The notes under the pieces are model-generated. The model was not told where the DNA came from and made no database searches. It saw nothing but the letters and a program-made list of their open reading frames with translations. DNA of 46,538 bases from Isosphaeraceae bacterium (GTDB taxonomy: Bacteria > Planctomycetota > Planctomycetia > Isosphaerales > Isosphaeraceae): contig JARLIH010000204.1 of the NCBI GenBank assembly GCA_031291845.1, positions 1 through 46,538 on the forward strand, written 5' to 3'. Every line of letters starts with the position of its first letter. Within the stretch, counting starts at the first letter, position 1. This document shows, in pieces, positions 28,678-37,648 of the stretch. Made by a program: the position numbers and the translations under genes.

Positions 28678-30210
28678 GTGCGCGACGGGCATTCAAATCG
28701 CGCTCGGGCCTTGTCGCGATGCCTTGGGGCGCTTGCGCTCATTCTTTGCTGCGAGCCGGCTCCAGCGAGCCCCGACGATACGGCGCCGCTGGCCTTCGAG
28801 GTCTCCTACACTCCCGACGTGAGCCCGGGTCCCGTCTCGGCTCGCGTCTACGTCTTTCTCGCGGAGGGCCATCGCCCACCGAGGGAGCCCAGGCTCGGCC
28901 CGGATTGGTTCCACCCCGCGCCATTTTTTGCCGTGGACGCGAAGGACTGGAAGCCGGGAGCACCTCTGCGCATCGACGGGCACGCCTCCGGATTTCCGCG
29001 TTCGCTCAGCCGGTTACCCGCCGGCCCTTACTCAGCGCAGGCGGTCATCCGACTCAATCGCGACAGCCATCGGATCGGAGATGGCGAAGGCAACGCCTTT
29101 AGCCCGGCCGTGTGCGGAACCCTCGACGCGCGCACGGGCGGGATTGTCTCTCTCAAAGTGAATCAAGTCGTTTCGCCCCGGCTGTTCGAGGAGACCCACC
29201 GAATCAAGCTCGTCGACATTCCGAGCCCCCTGCTCTCTCGTTTTCACGGACGTCCGGTACGGCTCCGTGCGGCCGTCCTCTTGCCGAAGGGGGATCGTGC
29301 CGGCAAACTTCCCTCCCTCTATATCATTCCGGGCTTTGGTGGCGACCACCACATGGCACGGCTCTTTATGCGGCATGAACCGTTGGCGTTTGGAAAGGAG
29401 TTCGTCCGAATCGTTCTCGACCCCGACTGCGCGACGGGACATCACGCTTTCGCCGATTCCGCGCTGAACGGCCCGCGCGGCCGCGCCTTGCTCGATGAGC
29501 TTGTTCCTCATATCGAGGCGCACTTCCCCGTCATTCCGGACGCAGACGCGCGGTTCCTGACGGGACACTCCTCGGGAGGTTGGAGCAGCCTCTGGCTACA
29601 GGTTGCGTATCCCGAGTCGTTCGCGGGCGCCTGGTCGACCAGCCCCGATCCCGTCGACTTCCGCGATTTCAGCGGCATCGACCTCTACGCCGCCGGCGAG
29701 AACATGTTCCGCGACCGAGGCGGAGAGCGTCGGCTGATTGCCCGGCGTGGATCGACCCCCGCGCTCTTTCTCGATGACTTTTCGAAGATGGAAGCCGTCC
29801 TGGGCGACGGCGGTCAACTGGGTTCGTTTGAGGCCGTCTTCAGCCCCCTGGACGAAACCGGGAGGCCCAAGCGCCTTTGGGACCGTTCGACGGGCGCTAT
29901 CGACCCGGATGTCGCGAGCGCGTGGAAGGCGTATGACATTCGCCTGATCCTCGAGCAAAATTGGCGCACGCTCGGGCCCAAGCTGAAAGGGAAGTTGCAC
30001 GTATACGTCGGCGAGAAGGACACTTTCTTCCTGGAGGGAGCCGTCCGTCTGCTCCAGGCGTCACTGGTCAAGCTCGGTAGCGACGCACAGGTCGAGATCA
30101 TCCCGGGTAAGGATCATTCGACGCTGCTCGACAAGACGTTCGCAGGGCGCCTCGACCGCGAGCTGTCCGGGGCGTGGAGCGAACGCCAATCTGGTCCCAC
30201 GAAGCCCTGA
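28678..30210 (+). CDS. Secreted alpha/beta-hydrolase esterase
   Basis: This is a 510-residue exported hydrolase of the putative esterase (PF00756-like) type. From a GTG at 28678 the N-terminus is a signal peptide: a basic start, the hydrophobic core LGALALIL and an APAS cleavage region. An N-terminal beta-rich domain (about 35-190) precedes the hydrolase domain, which shows LPSLYIIPGFGGD, the nucleophile elbow GHSSGGW, an acid candidate in GEKDTFF and a histidine in GKDHSTLL. The frame is open from GTG 28513 (565 residues), but that extension translates the C-run palindrome, so I prefer the shorter start. The substrate is unknown; planctomycete relatives accompany polysaccharide breakdown. 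The isomerase gene follows after about 80 bases. Confidence 0.85.
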   Translation: MRDGHSNRARALSRCLGALALILCCEPAPASPDDTAPLAFEVSYTPDVSPGPVSARVYVFLAEGHRPPREPRLGPDWFHPAPFFAVDAKDWKPGAPLRIDGHASGFPRSLSRLPAGPYSAQAVIRLNRDSHRIGDGEGNAFSPAVCGTLDARTGGIVSLKVNQVVSPRLFEETHRIKLVDIPSPLLSRFHGRPVRLRAAVLLPKGDRAGKLPSLYIIPGFGGDHHMARLFMRHEPLAFGKEFVRIVLDPDCATGHHAFADSALNGPRGRALLDELVPHIEAHFPVIPDADARFLTGHSSGGWSSLWLQVAYPESFAGAWSTSPDPVDFRDFSGIDLYAAGENMFRDRGGERRLIARRGSTPALFLDDFSKMEAVLGDGGQLGSFEAVFSPLDETGRPKRLWDRSTGAIDPDVASAWKAYDIRLILEQNWRTLGPKLKGKLHVYVGEKDTFFLEGAVRLLQASLVKLGSDAQVEIIPGKDHSTLLDKTFAGRLDRELSGAWSERQSGPTKP

Positions 30211-30289
30211 CGATCATCGCCAGCGCTTCGCCATGCGTGTTGCCGAACCGTCCCCAGTGTCGACCATCGCCGAGAACAGGAGCTTCGTC

Positions 30290-31312
30290 ATGCCGACAGA
30301 CCCCAGCGCCGAATCGCCGTCGGTAACCCGCCGAGCCGCGTTGCTGTCGCCAGTTGGCCTCGCCGGTGGGCTGGCCGCGCTCGGAGCCGACCCGAGCGCC
30401 GGACCGGATGCGCGCACGAGGTCGCCGAAATCGTATGCGATGAAGAAGTCGATCAACCTCTGGGCTTTCCCTTACCCGGACCGGATGACCCTTCGTGAGT
30501 GCCTGAGGCTCGCCAAGGACGCCGGGTTCGACGGTATCGAGTTGAACTACGACCTGGAAAGCGACCTTTCTCCGAAGTCAGGCACCAAGGAGTTCCACGC
30601 GATCCGCGCCTGGGCCGACGAAATCGGAATCGCCATCAGTGGACTCTGCTCGTTCCTCTACTGGCCGAACTCCCTGACCGACAACGACCCCGCCCGACGC
30701 GCACGGGGTCTGGAGCTCGCCGCGAAAATGATCGAGGCCGCGCACGACCTCGGGACGGACAACCTGCTGACCATCGCCGGTTCGACGTACATCCCCTGGC
30801 TGCCCGAGCGCGAGCCCGTTCCCATCGATGTCTGCGACCGAAGGGCCAAGGAGGCGATCGGGAAGCTCCTGCACCTGGCCGAGAAACGAGGGGTGAGCCT
30901 CAACGTCGAAAACATCTTCTTCAACGGTTACCTGACCACACCCGCCGAGATGAACGCGTTCGTCGATCACTTCCAGAGCAAGTTCCTCCATGTTCACTTC
31001 GACACGGGGAATATCATGCTCTTCCAGTTTCCCGAGCACTGGATTCCCCTGCTCGGCCACCGGATCAAGAACATCCACTTCAAAGAATTCTCGAAGAAGG
31101 GCTCTGACCACTCGCTCGACTCGTTCCGTACGCTCCTCGACGGCACCACTAACTGGCCCGCGGTGATGGACGCGCTCGAAGCGATCGGCTACCACGGCTA
31201 CCTCACCTTCGAGTACTTCCATCCGTTCCAGCACTACCCCGAAGCGCTCGTCTACCAGACCTCCGACGCGCTCGATCGCATTCTCGGCCGGGCACCGGGG
31301 CGAGCGTCGTAG
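30290..31312 (+). CDS. Tat-exported sugar phosphate isomerase/epimerase-like protein
   Basis: This is a 340-residue TIM-barrel protein of the xylose isomerase-like/AP endonuclease 2 family. A twin-arginine signal is visible (SVTRRAALL, then LAGGLAALGA), so the protein is probably folded before export. The barrel begins at about residue 50 (SINLWAFPY, DGIELNYD). Metal ligands are suggested by Glu in LNVENIFF, Asp in HVHFDTGN, His in IKNIHFKEF and Glu in LTFEYFHP. The ATG at 30290 has AGGAG seven bases upstream, better than the GTG/ATG options before it. The reaction is unknown; relatives act on sugars or inositols. It may share a transcript with the upstream esterase. Confidence 0.9.
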   Translation: MPTDPSAESPSVTRRAALLSPVGLAGGLAALGADPSAGPDARTRSPKSYAMKKSINLWAFPYPDRMTLRECLRLAKDAGFDGIELNYDLESDLSPKSGTKEFHAIRAWADEIGIAISGLCSFLYWPNSLTDNDPARRARGLELAAKMIEAAHDLGTDNLLTIAGSTYIPWLPEREPVPIDVCDRRAKEAIGKLLHLAEKRGVSLNVENIFFNGYLTTPAEMNAFVDHFQSKFLHVHFDTGNIMLFQFPEHWIPLLGHRIKNIHFKEFSKKGSDHSLDSFRTLLDGTTNWPAVMDALEAIGYHGYLTFEYFHPFQHYPEALVYQTSDALDRILGRAPGRAS

Positions 31313-31330
31313 GGGGAGCGAGTCGTATTC

Positions 31331-31376
31331 CTGTCGGGTGCGTGAAACGCATCGCTGCATTTCAAGCACCCGACAG
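31331..31376. terminator. Stem-loop shared by two convergent genes
   Basis: CTGTCGGGTGC at 31331-31341 pairs perfectly with GCACCCGACAG at 31366-31376, and TGAAA/TTTCA extends the stem past one mismatch, leaving a 12-base loop. It lies 18 bases after the isomerase stop. Its right arm contains the last codons of the convergent PNPOx-like gene. It could stop transcription from either side, although no long T run follows. Confidence 0.55.
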
Positions 31377-31814
31377 TGGGACCTCGTGATATTCGAGCGC
31401 CCATTCCTTCATGTAGCGGACGCGGCTCGGCTCGATCCGGTAGACGATGAGCTCCGGATTGTCGATCGACCCGAGGTACTGCCTGAGGAGCGGATTGTCG
31501 TCCCAGATCGACTGGAGCAGGCTCCGGTCCGTCACGGCCGATGCGCGGCCGGTGATACGAACCTGGTCGTGTTGCTCGTTCAAATAGCAGAGCTCGACGT
31601 TCGGGTTCGCCTCGATCTCGCCCGTCTTGTGGTAGGAGCGCAGGTTCGCGACGAATACGGTAAACCCCTCAGTCCGCACGGGTGAAACGGGGCGGACGCG
31701 GGGCTGGTCGCCGTCGATCGTCGCGAGCTGCGGAAAACGGCCGGCCTTCATCACGGCGAGCGCGAGGTCGCGGACCTGCGCGGGATCGATTGGCTCGGGG
31801 GAGGGTCGGCTCAC
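31362..31814 (-). CDS. Pyridoxamine 5'-phosphate oxidase-like flavin-binding protein
   Basis: This is a 150-residue split-barrel protein of the PNPOx-like group, which binds FMN or a related cofactor and reduces or oxidises small substrates. Typical pieces are FPQLATIDGDQPRVRPVS (strands 1-2), FTVFVANLRSYHKTGEIEANPNV (cofactor edge), VELCYLN and VRITGRA. The start is GTG at 31814, with a near-ideal AGGAG six bases upstream. The last codons form one arm of the terminator-like stem. The protein is too short and divergent to be true PdxH; a general stress or flavin-dependent role is more likely. Confidence 0.85.
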   Translation of the reverse strand: MSRPSPEPIDPAQVRDLALAVMKAGRFPQLATIDGDQPRVRPVSPVRTEGFTVFVANLRSYHKTGEIEANPNVELCYLNEQHDQVRITGRASAVTDRSLLQSIWDDNPLLRQYLGSIDNPELIVYRIEPSRVRYMKEWALEYHEVPLSGA

Positions 31815-32145
31815 AGCGCTCTCCTTTTCCGGTTGGGGAGTACGACGGTCGAGAGCCTGAGGACACGATTCTCGATTCCAGGCTCATCGGTCTGCCGGAG
31901 TCGAGGTGTCGTCCGTTGCGCGGCGAGGCTCGAGTCGTGAGTTGAGCTTATCCCAAGAACGGTAGTCCCGCCCATCCTATCTGAATCGCGACAGCGGCAC
32001 GCCATCCGCCGGGGGAACTCAGGGCCATCCGATCGGCATCATCGCCTTGACACGTGAAGCGTCTGTCGCCAGAGTGGCCGGTCGACCTCCAGCCGGGTAT
32101 TTCTCTGCCATTCGAGGCCCTGAACGGGTGCCCGCGGACTGTTCC
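31815..32145. other. Divergent intergenic region, nothing recognised
   Basis: This contains the upstream regions of the minus-strand PNPOx-like gene and the plus-strand glycosyltransferase-like gene. The glycosyltransferase frame is open back to 32047, but the extra part is arginine-rich and unlike the protein body. I could not identify a promoter pair. Confidence 0.4.
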
Positions 32146-33045
32146 ATGCGAGTCGTTGTCACGATTCCTCACTATTACGAACCCCGAGGGCGCGCCACCG
32201 AGGACGGTCGTGAGCACGGCTCTACCGGTCTTGATCCCGAGCCGCGACGTGTCGCCCTGACCGCCTGTGTCGAGGCACTCTGGCGCAACTACGGGCCGCG
32301 CCAGCACGTCTTCGACATTGAACAACATGTTAGCCTCGATGCAAACCGCACGAGAGGAGCGACGATCGACATCGTCGTTTGCACCACGCGCGGTCGGCAC
32401 CTTCTCGGCAGCCTGCCCCTGCCGATCGGCGCCGTGCAGCATCACGCCACCAGGGCCGAACCGCTCCTCCTGGGGTTCGAGTGCCAGGCGGTACTGCGCG
32501 ACTGTCTGGGATATTATGACTATTACGCCTACCTCGAAGACGACCTCATCACGCGCGACCCCTGGTTGTTCCGCAAGCTTGCCTGGTTCACGTCCACCTT
32601 CGGCGACGACTCGCTCTTGCAGCCGAACCGCTACGAGGTGGGCCCCCTGGGTGTTACACACAAAATCTACATTGACGGGCCCATCCGGGCGCAAGCCACC
32701 GCGTCGTTCCAGGACCTGAACGACAGACCAAGCCTTTCCGCCGACTTCTTAAACGTCCCGATCGGCTTCGACCGTGCGAAGAACCCACACGCGGGATGCT
32801 ATTTTCTGAACGCCTCCCAGATGGAGCACTGGAGCAAGCGGCCGTTCTTCCTGGATCGCGACACGGGCTTCGTCGGTCCCCTCGAAAGTGCGGCGACCCT
32901 CGGCGTCATGCGCACGTTCCGGCTCTACAAGGGCCGGCACGAAAATGCGTCATTTCTCGAGATCGAGCACTTTGGGACCGAGTTCCTGAACTTCATCATC
33001 GGCGCGGGGGGATTCTCATCGCCCGACGGCCAAGGAGCTCGCTAG
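32146..33045 (+). CDS. Glycosyltransferase-like protein of an uncharacterised family
   Basis: This is a 299-residue soluble protein. It begins MRVVVTIPHYY, a first strand typical of GT-A glycosyltransferases. Further on are YDYYAYLEDDLITRDPWL, where EDD could act as a DxD-like metal and sugar-nucleotide site, then FRKLAWF, LLQPNRYE and a late HAGCYFLN. I have seen this layout in unnamed proteins of planctomycetes, cyanobacteria and actinobacteria, but I cannot place it in a numbered family. There is no signal peptide or membrane segment. The ATG at 32146 was chosen because it starts the first strand directly. The acceptor and donor are unknown, and no other glycosylation gene is adjacent. Confidence 0.72.
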   Translation: MRVVVTIPHYYEPRGRATEDGREHGSTGLDPEPRRVALTACVEALWRNYGPRQHVFDIEQHVSLDANRTRGATIDIVVCTTRGRHLLGSLPLPIGAVQHHATRAEPLLLGFECQAVLRDCLGYYDYYAYLEDDLITRDPWLFRKLAWFTSTFGDDSLLQPNRYEVGPLGVTHKIYIDGPIRAQATASFQDLNDRPSLSADFLNVPIGFDRAKNPHAGCYFLNASQMEHWSKRPFFLDRDTGFVGPLESAATLGVMRTFRLYKGRHENASFLEIEHFGTEFLNFIIGAGGFSSPDGQGAR

Positions 33046-33092
33046 AGCGTCGAGACGCGAGGCCGGGACACGCCCGGCGCAGGACCGCGCTA

Positions 33093-33872
33093 TCAGGCGC
33101 TGAGGACCTCGCCACCATCGCGCGTGAGAATCCCGCGCAGGACCGCGGGCCCAATCGTGAATCGCAAAAGGCGCACCGAGCCGTCGGCGAACAGGGCATT
33201 GCAGCCGGTGCCATGGCGGCTGCCGAACGACGGCAGGAGGCCGTCCTGTTCGAACCGCAAGTCTTCGGGCTTCGTCCAGACGACAGGCCCCCCGGCCTCG
33301 GCGACCATCACGGTGTTGCTCGCGCCATCGGTAATTTCACGAATGTCGATTCCCCGCGCCGGCTCGAACATGGCCCCGATCACTCCCAGGCCCGCCCGGG
33401 GACCGACGATCCCCTGGTACCGGGTCACACCACGCGTTCGGTCGGGCTCGCTGGGGCACGCGTAGACAGCGGGCATCCGCGAAATGAGAGCCAGGTTGTG
33501 CGGGCTGTCCCACGGCTCGTCCCGGTGGAACTGCTCGTACAAGTCGCGTTCCCCGAGGTACGGCAGCAGCTCGACACGCCAGCTCAACAGGGGCTTGCCG
33601 GCGGTCCCCACGATCGCCGCCGCCGGGAAATGACCGTGCTCGGACTCGTAATTGTGGAGGCCCAGCCCCAGTTCCTTCAGGTTCGTAACGCATCGCGCTT
33701 TGCGTTCGGCTCGCAGGACCCCGGAAACGGCCTGTGAAACGATGATTGCCGGGATCGAGGCGACGATCACCCAGCACACGATTCGCACACCCCTTCGTCG
33801 CCTCCTCGCGTCACTTCGGCCTGCGCTGACCCGCCCATCAACGTAATCCGGCTTGCGCGAGATCCCGATCAT
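33093..33872 (-). CDS. DUF1559 protein with H-X9-DG motif
   Basis: This is a 259-residue membrane-anchored protein of the large planctomycete DUF1559 family. A transmembrane segment (VCWVIVASIPAIIVSQAV) lies near residue 35 and is followed by the domain start RCVTNLKELGLGLHNYESEHG. Other marks are LLSWRVELLPYLGERDLY, EPWDSPHN and the C-terminal H-X9-DG motif (HGTGCNALFADG). The fold resembles type II secretion/type IV pilin subunits, but the usual cleavable prepilin peptide at the extreme N-terminus is replaced here by a basic segment (RRRRRG). The ATG at 33872 has GGAGGA six bases upstream. The exact role of the family is unknown. Confidence 0.93.
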   Translation of the reverse strand: MIGISRKPDYVDGRVSAGRSDARRRRRGVRIVCWVIVASIPAIIVSQAVSGVLRAERKARCVTNLKELGLGLHNYESEHGHFPAAAIVGTAGKPLLSWRVELLPYLGERDLYEQFHRDEPWDSPHNLALISRMPAVYACPSEPDRTRGVTRYQGIVGPRAGLGVIGAMFEPARGIDIREITDGASNTVMVAEAGGPVVWTKPEDLRFEQDGLLPSFGSRHGTGCNALFADGSVRLLRFTIGPAVLRGILTRDGGEVLSA

Positions 33873-33986
33873 CGCTGGTCCTCCACTCGCCCGCCAAGAA
33901 CAAACGACTGTTGTCGTACACCATCTGACAATAGTCAAACTGAGGTCTGCCGGCAAGCTCAACGGGCGCGCAGTCGACCGGGCGAC

Positions 33987-34493
33987 TTACGTCCTCAGCA
34001 GCACGTTGACAACCGGAGGTGGCTTGAGGCTTTGCGCGACGACGCAGTAGCGCTCGGTGAGGCGCGCGAGAGACTCGCGCTGTTCTTCGTTGGCGTCGAC
34101 GTCGAGCTCGAACGTGAGGCGGATCGCATGGAAGCCGACGGCCACGTCCTTGCTGACGCCGAGCGTGCCCCGGAAATCGAGGTCCCCCTCCGCGCGTACG
34201 ATCCCTCCGCGCAAGGTGAGGCCCAGCGCCGTTGCGACGGCGGACACGGTCACGCCCCCGCAGGCCACGAGGGCTTCCAGGAGCATCTCGCCCGAGCAAG
34301 CGCCCGTGCCGTCGCCGCCTGCGGCGGCGTGAAGGCCGGCCTCGACCGGTCCCGCCGGCGTCTCGACCCGGCAGGCGAGACGTTCGGGATCGAGCGCGCC
34401 GCTCGCGCGGAGCTGAACGCGTGCGGCGGCGGGGTCTTCTCGATATTGCTCCTTGAGGGGAGCCTGGAGCGCGCGGAGCGTATCACGGTTCAT
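33987..34493 (-). CDS. OsmC family protein
   Basis: This is a 168-residue protein of the OsmC/Ohr superfamily, whose studied members reduce organic peroxides through two cysteines. The first Cys region reads EMLLEALVACGGVTV and the second is in ERYCVVAQSL. Between them are LGLTLRGGIVRAEGDLDFRG and the SKDVAVGFHAIRL strand. It is closer to the OsmC/YhfA branch than to Ohr. The ATG at 34493 has GAGGA eight bases upstream. It shares a divergent region with citrate synthase and is followed by the DUF1559 gene on the same strand after about 115 bases. Its substrate is not known. Confidence 0.88.
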   Translation of the reverse strand: MNRDTLRALQAPLKEQYREDPAAARVQLRASGALDPERLACRVETPAGPVEAGLHAAAGGDGTGACSGEMLLEALVACGGVTVSAVATALGLTLRGGIVRAEGDLDFRGTLGVSKDVAVGFHAIRLTFELDVDANEEQRESLARLTERYCVVAQSLKPPPVVNVLLRT

Positions 34494-34621
34494 GAGCGGG
34501 TCCTCACTGCGCCGGTCTCAAGCAATTTCGCCGGGTGGAGTACGGAACGCGCAGGCATGATAACCGGCGTCACCTGCCCCGTTCAAATTTCGGACCGGTT
34601 CGCTCACGCTTGGGAGTGCGT

Positions 34622-34627
34622 TATAAT
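34622..34627 (+). promoter_or_regulatory. Candidate -10 box for citrate synthase
   Basis: A perfect TATAAT stands out in this GC-rich sequence 45 bases before the citrate synthase start. Seventeen bases upstream, TTCGCT at 34599-34604 is only a weak -35. Transcription would begin near 34634. Confidence 0.45.
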
Positions 34628-34671
34628 CGCGGCTGCTGGGGAGAGAACTGGAAGACGCGAGGGGGTTGGGG

Positions 34672-35958
34672 ATGACACGTGCCGCGAAGCTGACGTTTGA
34701 GGACAAGACGATCGAGCTGCCTGTCATTGAGGGAAGTGAGGGCGAGCTCGCAGTCGATATCACCCAACTCCGCGCTGAGATGGGACTGATTACTCTGGAC
34801 CCGGCGTTCGGCAACACCGGTGCCTGTACCAGCGCCATCACCTACATCGACGGCGAGAAAGGGATCCTCCGTTACCGGGGATATCCGATCGAGCAACTGG
34901 CCGAACACTCAAGTTTCATTGAAACGGCATGGCTGCTCATTTTTGGCAAGCTGCCGACGCGCGCTGAGCTCGATCGGTTCTCAGCGCAGCTCACAGCGCA
35001 CGCTCCGTTGCACGAGTCGTTCAAGCACCACTTCGAAGGCTTCCCGGTTAACGCGCCGCCGATGGCGATGCTCTCGGCGATGATCAACACCCTGTCCTGC
35101 TTCCACCCCGAGGCGCAGGACCTGGACGAAGCCGCTTTCTTCGAGGAGGCCGCGCGGCTCGTCAGCAAGGTGCGGACGATTGCCGCCTATTCGTATCGCC
35201 GGTCGCTGGGGCTGCCGTTCATCTACCCGGACCCCAAGCTGCGCTACGTCGCGAATTTCCTCCACATGATGTTTTCGATGCCCTACGACCAGCACGTTGC
35301 GACGCGCGAGGTGATCGAGGCCCTGAACCTGATCCTGCTGCTGCACGCGGACCACGAGCAGAACTGCAGCACCTCAACGGTGCGGGTCGTGGGGTCGAGC
35401 CGCGCGAACCTGTTTGCGTCGTGCGCGGCGGGCGTCTCCGCGCTCTGGGGTCCGCTGCACGGGGGCGCGAACGTCGCGGTACTGGAGATGCTCGAGGCGA
35501 TTCACAAGGGGGGCATGTCGGCCGAACAGACGCTGGCCCTGGCCAAGGATAAGAAGAGCGGTTTCAAGCTGATGGGCTTCGGCCACCGGGTCTACAAGAA
35601 TTTCGACCCCCGGGCGGTGATCCTGAAGCGCTCGGCCGACAAGGTGCTGGGCCAGCTCGGCGTCAACGACCCGCTGCTCGACATCGCGCGCCGGCTCGAG
35701 GAGCTGGCGCTCAGCGACTCGTACTTCGTCGAACGTATGCTCTACCCGAACGTCGACTTCTACAGTGGTATTCTCATGCGGGCGATGGGAATCCCGACAA
35801 ACATGTTCACGGTCATCTTCGCCATTGGCCGCATGCCCGGCTGGATCGCCCACTGGAAGGAACAGCACGAAACCGAGGGGATGCGCATCGCGCGTCCGCG
35901 GCAGATCTACACGGGACCGCGGGAGACGAACTATCTCCCCATGGCGGAGCGGAAATAA
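34672..35958 (+). CDS. gltA: Citrate synthase
   Basis: This enzyme condenses oxaloacetate and acetyl-CoA to citrate, the entry step of the TCA cycle. The 428-residue length is that of the hexameric type II enzyme. The catalytic residues are readable: His in LHADHEQN (about residue 225), His in GPLHGGAN (about 261), the Arg-containing GFGHRVYKN (about 302) and Asp in YPNVDFYSG (about 360). The N-terminal beta domain includes VIEGSEGE and LDITQLR-like segments. I chose the ATG at 34672 because AGGGGG lies about seven bases upstream; TTG at 34666 would add two residues. A TATAAT box precedes it. It is followed by an aldehyde dehydrogenase after about 100 bases. Confidence 0.97.
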   Translation: MTRAAKLTFEDKTIELPVIEGSEGELAVDITQLRAEMGLITLDPAFGNTGACTSAITYIDGEKGILRYRGYPIEQLAEHSSFIETAWLLIFGKLPTRAELDRFSAQLTAHAPLHESFKHHFEGFPVNAPPMAMLSAMINTLSCFHPEAQDLDEAAFFEEAARLVSKVRTIAAYSYRRSLGLPFIYPDPKLRYVANFLHMMFSMPYDQHVATREVIEALNLILLLHADHEQNCSTSTVRVVGSSRANLFASCAAGVSALWGPLHGGANVAVLEMLEAIHKGGMSAEQTLALAKDKKSGFKLMGFGHRVYKNFDPRAVILKRSADKVLGQLGVNDPLLDIARRLEELALSDSYFVERMLYPNVDFYSGILMRAMGIPTNMFTVIFAIGRMPGWIAHWKEQHETEGMRIARPRQIYTGPRETNYLPMAERK

Positions 35959-36060
35959 GCCAGTCGATCGGTGGGCCGTGCGGGGCCTTGACACCGCTTG
36001 TGCTGCGCCGGACGATGCCTGTTCTTGGTCCCCGTGACAACTCGTTGATGAGGTACACCC

Positions 36061-37533
36061 ATGGCTCAGGCAGCGACCGCGCGCGCGTCGACTCCGAAGG
36101 TCCAGCAGACGAAGCTCTTGATCGACAACCAGTGGGTCGAGGCGGCTGACGGGAAGTCGTTTAGCACGTACAACCCCGCGACGGGTGAAGTCATCGCGCA
36201 GGTGGCCGAAGGATCGGCCGCGGACGTGGACAAGGCCGTGAAGTCCGCCCGCCGGGCGCTCGAGTCCGGGCCTTGGAGCACGATGGATGCGGCCGATCGC
36301 GGCCGGTTACTCTACAAGCTCGCGGACCTTGTCGAGAAGCACGCCAATGAGCTGGCTGCGCTCGAGTCGCTCAATTGCGGAAAGACGATCTCTGACTCGA
36401 AGGGGGACATGGAAGGTGTCGTCAACACCCTTCGCTACTATGGTGGCTGGGCCGATAAGGTCGAGGGGCGCACGATTCCGGTGCGAGGCAGCTTCCTGTC
36501 CTACACCTTGCGCCAGCCGGTCGGCGTGGTCGGTCAGATCATTCCGTGGAACTTCCCGCTGCTGATGCTGGCCTGGAAGTGGGGCCCCGCCCTCACTTGC
36601 GGCAACACGATCGTGATGAAGCCGGCGGAACAGACCCCGCTGAGCGCCCTCCGGCTCGGCGAGTTGGCCATCGAAGCGGGCTTCCCGGCGGGCGTCATCA
36701 ACCTGATCAACGGCTTCGGCGAGACCGCAGGTGCCGCGCTCGTCGCGCACCCAGGGGTCGACAAGATCGCCTTCACCGGGCACGTCGATACGGCCAAGAT
36801 CATCCAGAAGCAGGCTGCCGACACGCTCAAGCGGACGACCTTCGAGCTCGGCGGCAAGAGCCCCAACGTGGTCTTCGCCGACGCCGACATGGACGCCGCC
36901 GTCGCAGGGGCGTTCCACGCCATCTACTTCCACGGCGGCCAGTGCTGCACGGCCGGCAGCCGCCTGTTCATCGAGAAAAAGGTCCATCAGGAGTTCGTCG
37001 AGCGCCTTGCCGAAAAGGCCAAGACGCGCAAGATCGGCGACCCCCTCGACCCCTCGACCCAGCAAGGTCCGCAAGTGTCGCAGGAGCAGATGGATAAGAT
37101 CCTGCACTACGTTGAGCTCGGCCAGAAGCAGGGTGCGACGCTACTCACGGGCGGTGAGCGCTTCGGCGACCGAGGGTTCTTCGTCGAGCCGACCATCTTC
37201 GACAACGTGAAGGACGACATGGCCATCGCCCGCGACGAGATCTTCGGGCCCGTCGTCAGCGTCCTGCCGTTCTCAGGGGTGGACGAAGTCGTTGCCCGGG
37301 CCAACGATACGACCTACGGGTTGGCGGCCGCGATCTGGACGAAGGACATCGACAAGGCCCACCTCTTCGCCAAAAACGTGAAGGCCGGGACGGTCTGGGT
37401 CAATTGCTACCATGTGGTCGACGCGACCACGCCCTTCGGCGGCTTCAAGATGTCGGGCCAGGGACGCGAGAACGGCGAGGCGGCGATCGAGCACTACACC
37501 GAGACGAAGACGGTGACGATCAAGCTCGGCTGA
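36061..37533 (+). CDS. NAD(P)-dependent aldehyde dehydrogenase
   Basis: This is a 490-residue enzyme of the ALDH superfamily that oxidises aldehydes to carboxylates in the cytoplasm. The cofactor-binding part has [18 protein letters not shown] and FTGHVDTAK. The catalytic Glu lies in FELGGKSPN at about residue 262 and the catalytic Cys in [10 protein letters not shown] at about 296. The C-terminus has EIFGPVVSV and [14 protein letters not shown]. The layout is closest to class 1/2 or betaine/phenylacetaldehyde-type enzymes, but the substrate cannot be named from sequence. The ATG at 36061 has GAGG eight bases upstream. A strong hairpin follows the gene. Confidence 0.95.
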   Translation: MAQAATARASTPKVQQTKLLIDNQWVEAADGKSFSTYNPATGEVIAQVAEGSAADVDKAVKSARRALESGPWSTMDAADRGRLLYKLADLVEKHANELAALESLNCGKTISDSKGDMEGVVNTLRYYGGWADKVEGRTIPVRGSFLSYTLRQPVGVVGQIIPWNFPLLMLAWKWGPALTCGNTIVMKPAEQTPLSALRLGELAIEAGFPAGVINLINGFGETAGAALVAHPGVDKIAFTGHVDTAKIIQKQAADTLKRTTFELGGKSPNVVFADADMDAAVAGAFHAIYFHGGQCCTAGSRLFIEKKVHQEFVERLAEKAKTRKIGDPLDPSTQQGPQVSQEQMDKILHYVELGQKQGATLLTGGERFGDRGFFVEPTIFDNVKDDMAIARDEIFGPVVSVLPFSGVDEVVARANDTTYGLAAAIWTKDIDKAHLFAKNVKAGTVWVNCYHVVDATTPFGGFKMSGQGRENGEAAIEHYTETKTVTIKLG

Positions 37534-37562
37534 TTGTTATGTCCACGATGTCGATCCCTCGC

Positions 37563-37592
37563 CGGGCCGGGTGGTGCAAACCGCCCGGCCCG
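37563..37592 (+). terminator. Strong GC hairpin after the aldehyde dehydrogenase gene
   Basis: CGGGCCGGGTGGT at 37563-37575 pairs with ACCGCCCGGCCCG at 37580-37592 (13 pairs with one T-G) around a GCAA loop, 30 bases after the stop. There is no U tract, so it may end transcription with Rho or stabilise the 3' end rather than act as a classical terminator. Confidence 0.6.
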
Positions 37593-37648
37593 ACGAGTTG
37601 ACGGCACCATCGCACTGACTGTCCCCGCGTGCGAGAGGCGAGCGTTCT

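Noticed and set aside
33062..33078. GCCGGG/CCCGGC hairpin between the glycosyltransferase-like gene and the DUF1559 gene
   Set aside because: Six pairs in a GC-rich genome are expected by chance, and no T run follows on either strand.
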